The notes under the pieces are model-generated. The model made no database searches and was not told where the DNA came from. It was given only the letters and a program-made list of their open reading frames with translations. Both the position numbers and the translations under genes were made by a program. From positions 1 to 5,293 of the forward strand of contig JAIRZA010000149.1 of NCBI GenBank assembly GCA_031267475.1: a DNA stretch of 5,293 nt. The letters run 5' to 3'. Of the stretch, positions 1-5,153 are shown piece after piece (the first letter of the stretch is position 1; each line of letters begins with the position of its first letter). This DNA is from Spirochaetaceae bacterium. Its GTDB lineage: Bacteria; Spirochaetota; Spirochaetia; Treponematales; Breznakiellaceae.

Positions 1-42
1 CTCCCTGGTCAAGGCCTGTTTTTCTTTCATCGAAAACCCCAT
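1..42 (-). CDS. 5' end of a gene cut by the window edge; possible integrase-type transposase
   Basis: Only the first 14 codons are visible, reading MGFSMKEKQALTRE. The ATG at 42-40 is preceded by GGAGG about five bases upstream, an excellent Shine-Dalgarno, which is the main support for a real gene. A second ATG four codons in could also serve, but it has no comparable site. The stretch MKEKQALTRE resembles the N-termini I recall for integrase-catalytic-domain (rve) transposases that often begin with K-Q-A-[LV]-T-[KR]-E. That is recollection on very few residues and therefore weak. An IS gene would fit a window full of IS remnants, and the gene runs away from the BOF gene to its right. A longer minus-strand frame starting at 103 (MPQNKNVTQTD...) overlaps it but has a poorly spaced ribosome site and is less likely. 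Confidence 0.45.
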   Translation of the reverse strand, partial: MGFSMKEKQALTRE

Positions 43-145
43 ACAACCCTCCGATCCCTCCATCGGCTGGGTCTGTTTGGGTAACATTCTTATTTTGAGG
101 CATGGTTCCTTGGGGGTAAGATTTTTTATGAGGCAACGCGACACA

Positions 146-174
146 TTGACTAGATAGTTTACATGGATTACTAT
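146..174 (+). promoter_or_regulatory. Candidate sigma-70 promoter for the BOF-protein gene
   Basis: TTGACT at 146-151 matches the -35 consensus at five of six positions. TACTAT at 169-174 follows after 17 bases. An overlapping perfect TATAAT at 172-177 would give a 20-base spacer. Either would start transcription around 181-185, leaving a leader of about 55 bases before the ATG at 239. The alternative is an outward promoter belonging to the mobile element on the left. Confidence 0.5.
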
Positions 175-238
175 AATAAAAAAATCTAAATATTTAGGTT
201 TGCTCGTAACAGAAAGCTCGATTTCAAGGAGATTTGCT

Positions 239-592
239 ATGTATAGAAATATTTTTTTATGTTCCGCCGCTTTTTTACTGCTATCCGCTTTAACCGCCAG
301 CGCTCAGGATGGGTACACGGGTCCGGGTCCTTCCGAAAATGTTATAACTGTTGAGCAGGCAAAAACCTTGGGAGAGGACGCGCCGGTAGTTTTAAGGGGA
401 AAAATAGACAGGTCTTTAGGTGATGAAAAGTATACGTTTTCAGATTCGTCTGGAAGCATCACTGTTGAAATTGATAATCACCTATGGAGAGGCTTTTCGG
501 CAAATCAAAACGACATGGTTGAAATAATTGGTGAGATAGACAGAAGCTATAAAAGAGTTGAAATAGAAGTACACAGCATAAAAAAAATCTAG
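239..592 (+). CDS. Exported YgiW/YdeI-family OB-fold (BOF domain) protein
   Basis: This 117-residue protein has a classic signal peptide: MYRN, a hydrophobic core at about 5-18, and an ASA|Q cleavage site after residue 22. The mature protein of about 95 residues is one BOF domain. Family hallmarks are visible: GYTGPG after the signal, ITVEQAKTLGEDAPVVLRG (about 35-53), the strand KYTFSDSSGSITVEID (about 64-79), LWRG (82-85), and VEIIGEIDRSYKRVEIEV (about 94-111). In Enterobacteria such proteins are periplasmic stress-tolerance factors (TIGR00156). Their ligand is unclear, so no reaction is assigned. The ATG at 239 was chosen because AAGGAG lies at 226-231, seven bases upstream, and the protein then begins directly with a signal peptide. 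A TTG start at 200 would add 13 residues before it. The gene stands alone, with its own promoter candidate and a terminator just downstream. Length and motifs look intact. Confidence 0.9.
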   Translation: MYRNIFLCSAAFLLLSALTASAQDGYTGPGPSENVITVEQAKTLGEDAPVVLRGKIDRSLGDEKYTFSDSSGSITVEIDNHLWRGFSANQNDMVEIIGEIDRSYKRVEIEVHSIKKI

Positions 593-630
593 GCGGCAGT
601 CGCGCCTTAAAATGCATCGCTTGATGATTT

Positions 631-656
631 GCGCCGTAATAACGGCGCGATTTTTT
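631..656 (+). terminator. Rho-independent terminator of the BOF gene
   Basis: GCGCCGT (631-637) pairs perfectly with ACGGCGC (642-648) across an AATA loop. Six T residues at 651-656 follow the stem. It lies 39 bases after the BOF stop codon on the same strand. CGCGCC at 601-606 could compete for the same 3' arm. Confidence 0.85.
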
Positions 657-788
657 GTTGGTTTGAAAATCCTGCCCGCGCTGTAAAAGTTGGTGTGATT
701 TTTTAGGCGTTGCGGGCTGTAGGACGAGCGCATATAAATTAGACCGGACGTCCTCAGCGCCTTTACTTCTTTCCGCAGCCGGACGGGA
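657..788. other. Non-coding gap between terminator and ISAs1 remnant
   Basis: No credible gene is seen here on either strand. The long minus-strand frame that crosses it is the antisense shadow of the ISAs1 remnant. GCCCGC (674-679) and GCGGGC (712-717) form a weak 6-bp inverted repeat with a 32-base loop. The right part (about 738-788) may be decayed transposase sequence, since the frame entering the ISAs1 remnant is open back to a TAA at 735, but it shows no recognisable motif. Confidence 0.5.
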
Positions 789-1150
789 TGGGAGAAACCG
801 ACCTGCATCGGGGCGGTGAACACGCGCTGTACCAGCAAGAAAGGAACAAGCGGCGTTATTACATCAGCAGCCGCGGTTTGACGGCGGAGGAACTGCCGAG
901 GTACGCGCGTTTGGAATGGACGGCGGAAAGTATGCATTGGCTGCTTGACGTACATTTCGGTGAAGATTTTCGCCGGATTGAAGACAGGAACGCGCGGCAA
1001 AATCTCAACATTGTTCGTAAAATCGCGCTTAACACGATTAAAGTTTATAAAACCAAAACGGCGTCCAAACGTCCTGTTTCTAAAGTTATGCTTGATTATC
1101 TGCTTGAACCTGAGAATATCCTATCCGTCTTGAATATCAATGAAAATTGA
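789..1150 (+). pseudogene. ISAs1-family transposase, C-terminal part, truncated and frameshifted
   Basis: The conceptual protein matches the C-terminal DDE region of ISAs1-family (COG5433-type) transposases. Diagnostic segments are RYYISSR, LEWTAESMHWLLDVHFGEDFRRIED (about 918-990), where the ISAs1 'HWxIExxLHWxLDVxFxED' motif carries the catalytic glutamate, and NLNIVRKIALNTIKVYK. Everything upstream, including the N-terminal domain and both catalytic aspartates, is missing. Two frames are needed. From 789 the third frame reads WEKPTCIGAVNTR, which fits the 'W.gL..igaV' segment before the catalytic Glu. From about 855 the family match continues in the frame of 788, so a frameshift lies at roughly 830-860. 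The apparent ATG at 788 is thus not a true start. A second copy of the last 194 bases lies inverted at 4927-5121. This is a dead remnant. Confidence 0.88.
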
Positions 1151-1158
1151 TTTCCGTG
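965..1158 (+). repeat. Left arm of a ~195-bp inverted repeat (ISAs1 3' end)
   Basis: Aligned by eye with the reverse complement of 4927-5121, it shows 10 substitutions and one single-base insertion, about 94% identity. Similarity continues past the transposase stop through TTGATTTCCGTG, then becomes doubtful, so the arm runs close to the IS right end. The two arms point their 3' ends towards each other. Confidence 0.9.
1136..1151 (+). other. Small hairpin across the ISAs1 transposase stop codon
   Basis: ATCAAT, a GAAA tetraloop and ATTGAT form a perfect 6-bp stem that includes the TGA stop (1148-1150). The same hairpin is unchanged in the inverted copy near 4934-4949, inside an 18-base stretch with no substitutions. 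It lacks a GC-rich stem and U-run, so it is probably a structural element of the IS end, or chance, rather than a terminator. Confidence 0.35.
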
Positions 1159-1197
1159 GGGGCGGGATGGGCTGGAATCTTTTTAAAATTACGTTAA

Positions 1198-1206
1198 TGT
1201 TATAAA
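1198..1206 (+). promoter_or_regulatory. Candidate extended -10 promoter for the SPOR/glycosidase unit
   Basis: TG-T-TATAAA at 1198-1206 fits an extended -10 element (five of six in the hexamer). No good -35 is present at the right distance. Transcription would begin near 1213, about 20 bases before the GTG start. It lies in the 73-base gap between the ISAs1 remnant and the gene. Confidence 0.4.
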
Positions 1207-1231
1207 AGGACAATGCATTAAGGATATAAAA

Positions 1232-2218
1232 GTGTCAAAGAGAATCATACTTTTTGCCGCGGGATTGTGCGCGATTTTAAGCAAGCCGCCAGCCGCGTTT
1301 GGCGCCGGCCCGTCGTATCTTGCGGACGCGATTCAGGCAGAACTCGCAAAGCTAACAACAGCCATAATAGACGCGCAAGAACGCCATGATTCATACGTAC
1401 AACTAGCAAGAATGCTACACCTATCCGGCGACATAGAAGGCGCCGCCGCCGCGTGGGAAAACGCAGTATACGCCAACCCCGAACTACGCGATGACACAGC
1501 CCTAGTAGAAAGCGCCGCGTGCTATGTCTCTATGGGGGACTGGGACAAGGCAGATTCCACCGTAAAACTAATACTCTTGACCGTCCGGGACAATAAAGAC
1601 ATCTCCAGACGCGCCACGCACCTTAACGGACAAATAGAAGCCTTTCGACACGGCAACACCACCACCCTGGAAACCATAGCAAATAACGACGAATACAGCG
1701 CCTTTCATCCAGCCGCGTACTACACACTATGGCAAGTAAGCGGCAAAGACGAGTACAAGACAAAACTACTAAACAAATACCCGTACAGCCCGGAAGCCTA
1801 TTCCATAATGACAAACGAAGACGCTCCGCGAGTTTCAGCGCTTCCATCAGCAAACTGGCTGCTATTCCCCGGTGGAGAAGAATTCAACCCAAGCCCAGCC
1901 GAGCCAGCGCCCCCGTCGTCGCAAACACAAACACCAGCAAAAACCGCCGCCGCAACACAAAACGCAACCTCTACAGCAAAGCGCGCCGGAAACACAGGCG
2001 GACAGCTCCTGCAAACCGGCATATACACCAATAAGAAAAACGCGGACTCACAGGCGGATCGCCTAAAAACCGCCGGATACAGCGCCGCCGTTTCAACCCA
2101 CAAGATTAACGGACGACAATACTGGACAGTATCTGTTAGAATTCCAAGCAGCTCAACACAACAAACCATGATACAGCGCCTAAAAGAACACGGATTCAAT
2201 GCCTTACCCGCGCCATAA
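1232..2218 (+). CDS. Secreted TPR-like protein with C-terminal SPOR domain
   Basis: This 328-residue protein starts at GTG, with AAGGA at 1220-1224 seven bases upstream; the nearby ATG at 1213 is out of frame. An N-terminal signal peptide (MSKRIILFAAGLCAI..., likely cleaved near AAFGA at 21-25) sends it across the membrane. Residues about 51-84 (SYVQLARMLHLSGDIEGAAA...ANPE) look like a tetratricopeptide helix pair, and about 91-115 (ESAACYVSMGDWDKADS) like a second. Residues 214-256 are a Pro/Ala/Thr/Gln/Ser-rich linker. Residues about 258-328 (LLQTGIYTNKKNADSQADRL...GYSAAV, then GRQYWTVSVRI and a final QRLKEHGFNAL) form a SPOR domain. SPOR domains bind glycan strands stripped of stem peptides at division septa; the TPR part probably docks a partner. 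Its stop lies 20 bases inside the next gene, implying translational coupling. The partner and exact role are not known to me. Confidence 0.85.
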   Translation: MSKRIILFAAGLCAILSKPPAAFGAGPSYLADAIQAELAKLTTAIIDAQERHDSYVQLARMLHLSGDIEGAAAAWENAVYANPELRDDTALVESAACYVSMGDWDKADSTVKLILLTVRDNKDISRRATHLNGQIEAFRHGNTTTLETIANNDEYSAFHPAAYYTLWQVSGKDEYKTKLLNKYPYSPEAYSIMTNEDAPRVSALPSANWLLFPGGEEFNPSPAEPAPPSSQTQTPAKTAAATQNATSTAKRAGNTGGQLLQTGIYTNKKNADSQADRLKTAGYSAAVSTHKINGRQYWTVSVRIPSSSTQQTMIQRLKEHGFNALPAP

Positions 2219-3149
2219 CCCTAAATTTATAGCTCATTTCACTATACAGACGCTGTTTTTTACATTAGCCGCCCTTCAACTAACAGTATCCTGCACATCA
2301 ATCCCGCGACACGCGGACATTATTCCAGCCATATCCCAACAAATTGATAATTTTGTCCCGCAATGGCAGGAGTTGCATACAGGGATCGAACTTAGCGCCG
2401 GAAAAATAAAACATCCACGCTTGGAATTCTGGGCGTTGCGTATAAACTTAGCAGATTTAAATATTGAAATCGTAGTAAACGAAACCAGCGAGCAAGCGCG
2501 CACGGAAAACATACAATCCATTACAGTGAGCGGCTTTGCCGCTAAATACAACTGCATCGCAGCGATAAACGCGGGACCTTTCGCGCCTGTCTCGACAAAA
2601 GTTGGAGAAGAACGAATTTTAACGGGCGTATTTGTTTCAAACGGCAGACAAGTCAGTCCCCCGAATCCGCGCTATAGCGCTTTGCTATTTTACAACGATG
2701 GACACGCCGCAGTAATACCTCAGCATGAAAACATTGATATGAACAGAGTCCGCAACGCGATAGGCGGTTTTTATACAATCTTGGAAAACGGCGCTTTGAT
2801 AGAGCGGAAACTATTGAACAAGACACCCCGCCGTCCTATCAGACACCCGCGCAGCGCCGCCGGTGTATCCGCAGACGGCAATACACTCTATCTGCTTCTG
2901 ATAGACGGACGCCGTCTAGCGAGTGTTGGAGCAACGGAGCAGGAAACAGGATTGCTGCTCCGCGCCTTGGGCGGGGACGACGGCATCCTAATGGACGGCG
3001 GCGGGTCAAGCGCACTTGCGTTGAATATTGACAAGTCAATACACATTATCAATAAGCCTGTACACGGCGGCGTAGCAGGACGGGAACGCGCTGTAGCCAC
3101 TTGCATAGGAATTCGAGCGCGAGGCACTGGACCTTACCCAGTTTGGTAG
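2199..3149 (+). CDS. Phosphodiester glycosidase family (NAGPA/DUF2233) probable lipoprotein
   Basis: This 316-residue protein has a hydrophobic N-terminus (about 10-30) ending in QLTVSC (Cys32). That is a poor lipobox by E. coli rules but tolerable under the relaxed rules of spirochaetes, so a lipoprotein is likely, not certain. The body matches the NAGPA domain (PF09992): AAINAGPF (121-128), IGGFY (188-192), HPRSAAGVSADGNTLYLLLIDG (about 216-237), the signature DGILMDGGGSSAL (261-273) and RAVATCIGIR (297-306). The human member removes N-acetylglucosamine from a mannose phosphodiester. Bacterial members act on extracellular glycans or polymers, and the substrate here cannot be read from sequence. 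The ATG overlaps the SPOR gene by 20 bases and has only a weak ribosome site, so translation probably depends on the upstream gene. No clear terminator follows. The domain appears complete. Confidence 0.88.
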   Translation: MPYPRHNPKFIAHFTIQTLFFTLAALQLTVSCTSIPRHADIIPAISQQIDNFVPQWQELHTGIELSAGKIKHPRLEFWALRINLADLNIEIVVNETSEQARTENIQSITVSGFAAKYNCIAAINAGPFAPVSTKVGEERILTGVFVSNGRQVSPPNPRYSALLFYNDGHAAVIPQHENIDMNRVRNAIGGFYTILENGALIERKLLNKTPRRPIRHPRSAAGVSADGNTLYLLLIDGRRLASVGATEQETGLLLRALGGDDGILMDGGGSSALALNIDKSIHIINKPVHGGVAGRERAVATCIGIRARGTGPYPVW

Positions 3150-3190
3150 ACATCGTTAAGCGGCTTGCCTTGAATTAAACACATTAGGCT

Positions 3191-3336
3191 CAAAATATAC
3201 AGTATTCCGCAAAATATCCGGTAGTGAGATAATTTGAGAGGACGCCCATTCCAGATGTAACACTCTTCGATGACGGGCAAAATCTTCTGCCTGAACATAT
3301 CTTCGCTTATAGGATACGGTCGATTGCTCTCTATAC
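3191..3336 (-). pseudogene. IS5-family (IS427/DUF4096-like) transposase, N-terminal remnant
   Basis: Read on the minus strand in the frame that stops at 3134, this region gives YPISEDMFRQKILPVIEECY, followed by IWNGRPLKLSHYRIFCGILYIL. This is the typical IS5-family N-terminal helix-turn-helix segment, which normally continues 'RTG.PWRDLP'. Here similarity ends at about 3191, where SLMCLIQG replaces that continuation. A likely start is the ATG at 3336 (MYREQS), which is one frame off from YPISEDMF, so a one-base frameshift near 3317 is inferred. The DDE catalytic domain is absent. It lies between convergent genes, just beyond the C14 tract. The longest open frame here (from 3371, with polyglycine encoded by the tract) is a different frame and not the protein. 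Confidence 0.72.
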
Positions 3337-3347
3337 ATCCCGCTTAT

Positions 3348-3437
3348 CCCCCCCCCCCCCCTCGCCCTCATCCATGTTTCACAGTCTTTCCTAACAGCGC
3401 ATAGGGCGGGGCGGCGGGGTATAGGGGGGGGGGGGGG
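3348..3437. repeat. Inverted homopolymer pair: C14 (3348-3361) and G14 (3424-3437)
   Basis: Exactly 14 C are followed by a 62-base spacer and exactly 14 G. Inside, CGCCCT (3363-3368) is complementary to AGGGCG (3403-3408), extending the potential stem with an asymmetric bulge. Transcripts from either direction could fold it into a very stable hairpin, placed where a terminator for both convergent genes would sit, although no U-run follows. The G tract ends directly at the selA stop codon. Such tracts are slippage-prone, so the equal lengths should be treated cautiously, as should any assembly across them. Confidence 0.8.
3404..3437 (+). other. G-quadruplex-forming motif
   Basis: On the plus strand, GGG (3404-3406), GGGG (3408-3411), GGGG (3416-3419) and the G14 run are separated by C, CGGC and TATA. 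This satisfies the G3+N1-7 quadruplex rule several times over. It would form on the plus strand, opposite to the selA sense strand. Confidence 0.65.
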
Positions 3438-4868
3438 TCAGCAGCCGCGCGGTTTGTTGAGGACTTCGGCAAATGCGGCGGCGATGAGTTTTTCATCGCC
3501 GGGTAAAAGAGTGCGGACGTGAAGGACTAGACCATCGTCTTGTATGCCCGCGATCACCGGAACGCGGGCCGTCCTGAAACCGGCTGACATGGTCGCCGCT
3601 CCGGCGGCCGCTCTGATTTCCACGCCGAAACCGGGAAATGTATCCGCGGGAAAAGAGCCGCCGCCCGCAGCGTCCCGGGTTTCTATAACCGAAACGGTGA
3701 AATTTCCCGCGTTCAGAGCATCCGCCGTCTTCAACACGTCGCGCAGGGCGCGGCGTAATACGCGGGCTTTTTTGAGGAGTGCGCTTTTGTCCGATTCTAA
3801 CATTCTGATTACCGGAATCTCAGCCTGTCTGCCGGAAATGTACAGCCGGAGTGTCGCTTCAAACGCCGCAAGTGTCATCTTGTCTACCCGCAGCGCCCTC
3901 AAAAGCTGGTGGCGCTTCATCATATCTACAAGGTTCTTCGAGCCGGCGATTACGCCAATCTGAGGGCCGCCGAGCAGTTTGTCGCCGGAAAATGTTACGA
4001 TGCCGGAGCCGGCTTTTAGGCAGTCCCGCACTGCCGGCTCCCGGTTGGCAAAGGGCAGGGCGGGTTGGTGGAGTAGTCCGCTGCCTAGATCTTCCATGAA
4101 GATGAGATTGTGGTCCGCGGCGAGTTCCGCTAGTTCTTCGCGAGACGCTGTTTTAACAAAGCCTTCCATGTGGTAGTTGGATGGGTGAACTTTGAGCAAA
4201 ACGGTGGTGTTTTCTGTAATTGCGTTGCGATAATCGCTTATGCGTGTTGAATTGGTGCATCCGACAGGTTTCATTATCGCGCCGGAAAAGGAAAGTATTT
4301 CTGGGATTCTGAAAGAACCGCCTATCTCGACTAGTTCGCCGCAGGATACTATGACTTCGTGTCCCGCGGCTGTCGCCGAAAGCGCAAGAAGGACCGCCGC
4401 CGCGTTGTTGTTGACTATCAGCGCCGCCTCCGCGCCGGTTGTCTGGCGGACGAGCCATTCAACATGGGTGTTGCGCTCGTCTCGTCCGCCTATCGCGGGT
4501 GAATATTCCAGTGTACTGTACGCGCCCGACACTGCGTCCGCCGCCTGCCGCGCTTCGTCCGCAAGCGGGGCGCGTCCAAGGTTGGTGTGGATGACGACGC
4601 CTGTAGCGTTGACGACTGGTTTGAGCGAGCTTGCGGCTCGCGTGTGGAGCAGGTGTTCCGCTCGATTTGCGGCAAGTTCCGCTGCTGGCTGTGTCAACTG
4701 CGCCCCGCCGCAAATATCGCGTTTCAAGTCGTCAAGTGTCTCCGCTATTATGCTTTTTACTGTTTCTCTTCCCAGTCGGTCGTAAAATCCTGCCGCCCAC
4801 GGCGCGTTGAGTAGTTCGTCCATTGCGGGAATGGAGCGTAGTATGTTGTTTGTGTTGGTGTTCGCCAT
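3438..4868 (-). CDS. selA: L-seryl-tRNA(Sec) selenium transferase
   Basis: SelA is a cytosolic PLP enzyme, decameric in E. coli, that converts seryl-tRNA(Sec) to selenocysteinyl-tRNA(Sec) using selenophosphate from SelD. The 476 residues match the usual full length. The N-terminal tRNA-binding region contains LRSIPAMDELL (10-20). The catalytic core contains NATGVVIHTNLGRAPL (87-102), NNNAAAVLLAL (153-163), ELVEIGGSFRIPEI (178-191), KVHPSNYHMEGF (226-237), MEDLGSG (258-264) and TFSGDKLLGGPQIG (292-305), with the PLP-binding lysine at 297. RVDKMTLAAFEATLRLY (327-343) and LHVRTLLPGDE (449-459) complete the fold. The ATG lacks a Shine-Dalgarno and sits 11 bases after a candidate -10, so translation may be nearly leaderless; Met16 is an alternative but would remove the conserved N-terminus. 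It is an orphan here, with no selB or selD beside it. Its TGA stop is followed directly by the homopolymer tract. Confidence 0.96.
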   Translation of the reverse strand: MANTNTNNILRSIPAMDELLNAPWAAGFYDRLGRETVKSIIAETLDDLKRDICGGAQLTQPAAELAANRAEHLLHTRAASSLKPVVNATGVVIHTNLGRAPLADEARQAADAVSGAYSTLEYSPAIGGRDERNTHVEWLVRQTTGAEAALIVNNNAAAVLLALSATAAGHEVIVSCGELVEIGGSFRIPEILSFSGAIMKPVGCTNSTRISDYRNAITENTTVLLKVHPSNYHMEGFVKTASREELAELAADHNLIFMEDLGSGLLHQPALPFANREPAVRDCLKAGSGIVTFSGDKLLGGPQIGVIAGSKNLVDMMKRHQLLRALRVDKMTLAAFEATLRLYISGRQAEIPVIRMLESDKSALLKKARVLRRALRDVLKTADALNAGNFTVSVIETRDAAGGGSFPADTFPGFGVEIRAAAGAATMSAGFRTARVPVIAGIQDDGLVLHVRTLLPGDEKLIAAAFAEVLNKPRGC

Positions 4869-4879
4869 AATTCGCTGTT

Positions 4880-4888
4880 AGTATATCA
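4880..4888 (-). promoter_or_regulatory. Candidate extended -10 promoter of selA
   Basis: On the minus strand, TG-A-TATACT (4888 down to 4880) fits an extended -10. No convincing -35 is seen. Only 11 bases separate it from the ATG at 4868, predicting a leader of about three to five bases, in keeping with the missing ribosome binding site. Confidence 0.45.
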
Positions 4889-4926
4889 TATTCTTGTAAA
4901 TATATGCAGCACATCCCCACCAGTGG

Positions 4927-5121
4927 CACGGAAATCAATTTTCATTGATATTAAAGACGGATTAGGATATTCTCAGGTTCAAGCAGACAATCAAGCATAA
5001 TTTTAGAAATAGGACGTTTGGACACAGTTTTGGTTTTATAAACTTTAATCGTGTTAAGCGCGATTTTACGGACAATGTTCAGATTTTGCTGCGCGTTCCT
5101 GTCTTCAATCCGGCGGAAATC
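4927..5121 (-). repeat. Right arm of the ~195-bp inverted repeat (ISAs1 3' end)
   Basis: This is the reverse-complement partner of 965-1158: 10 substitutions plus one inserted base in 195. It is bounded on the right at 5121, where the IS256-type terminal sequence begins. On the left, clear identity ends at 4927, about 60 bases before the selA start codon, and similarity beyond that is uncertain. Confidence 0.9.
4951..5121 (-). pseudogene. ISAs1-family transposase, last ~56 codons only
   Basis: The residues DFRRIEDRNAQQNLNIVRKI and then ALNTIKVYKTKT...SKIMLDCLLEPENIL match the C-terminus of the left ISAs1 remnant almost residue for residue. All catalytic residues are missing. One inserted A relative to the left copy (near 4964) shifts the end, giving ENILIRL and an early TAA instead of ENILSVLNINEN. 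The open frame extends upstream to 5214 by chance, but those 31 residues are antiparallel IS256 DNA in the wrong frame, not ISAs1. The junction at 5121/5122 is where an IS256-type end begins. Confidence 0.87.
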
Positions 5122-5148
5122 GAACTTGTAACAATTTTTGTGTAAACG
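5122..5148 (-). repeat. Probable terminal inverted repeat of the IS256-family element
   Basis: Lying just 3' of the IS256-type transposase stop, the plus strand reads TTGTAACAATTTTTGTGTAA followed by ACGG (from about 5126). IS256-family ends commonly contain a TTGTGTAAA core, as in the IS256 end itself. The sequence stops exactly where ISAs1 homology starts, as expected for an element boundary. The opposite end and the 8-9 bp target duplication lie outside the window. Confidence 0.6.
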
Positions 5149-5153
5149 GTAAA

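Noticed and set aside
79..119. Repeated GGGTAA hexamers at 79-84 and 114-119 as a possible binding-site pair.
   Set aside because: Only two short copies are present and no protein can be linked to them; chance is a sufficient explanation.
200..238. An upstream TTG start for the BOF protein, adding 13 residues.
   Set aside because: The ATG at 239 has AAGGAG at ideal spacing and puts the signal peptide at the very N-terminus.
482..1000. A 172-codon open frame on the minus strand.
   Set aside because: It is antisense to the end of the BOF gene, crosses the terminator and the ISAs1 remnant, and shows no recognisable motif or signal.
3156..3371. A 71-codon minus-strand frame with a polyglycine run encoded by the C14/G14 region, which could look like a phase-variable gene.
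   Set aside because: Its residues do not match any family, whereas the neighbouring frame over the same DNA gives a clear IS5 N-terminus. The frame is a shadow of that remnant.
3438..3443. SelA ends Cys-TGA, which could suggest a C-terminal Cys-Sec pair read through in a selenocysteine-using organism.
   Set aside because: A bacterial SECIS hairpin must follow the TGA directly. Here the next bases on the coding strand are 14 C and then C-rich sequence with almost no G to form the stem, and SelA normally ends at about this point.
4240..4785. A 181-codon plus-strand frame opposite selA, and shorter ones nearby.
   Set aside because: These are shadows of a GC-rich, clearly conserved selA; the composition is low-complexity Ser/Ala/Arg with no domain.
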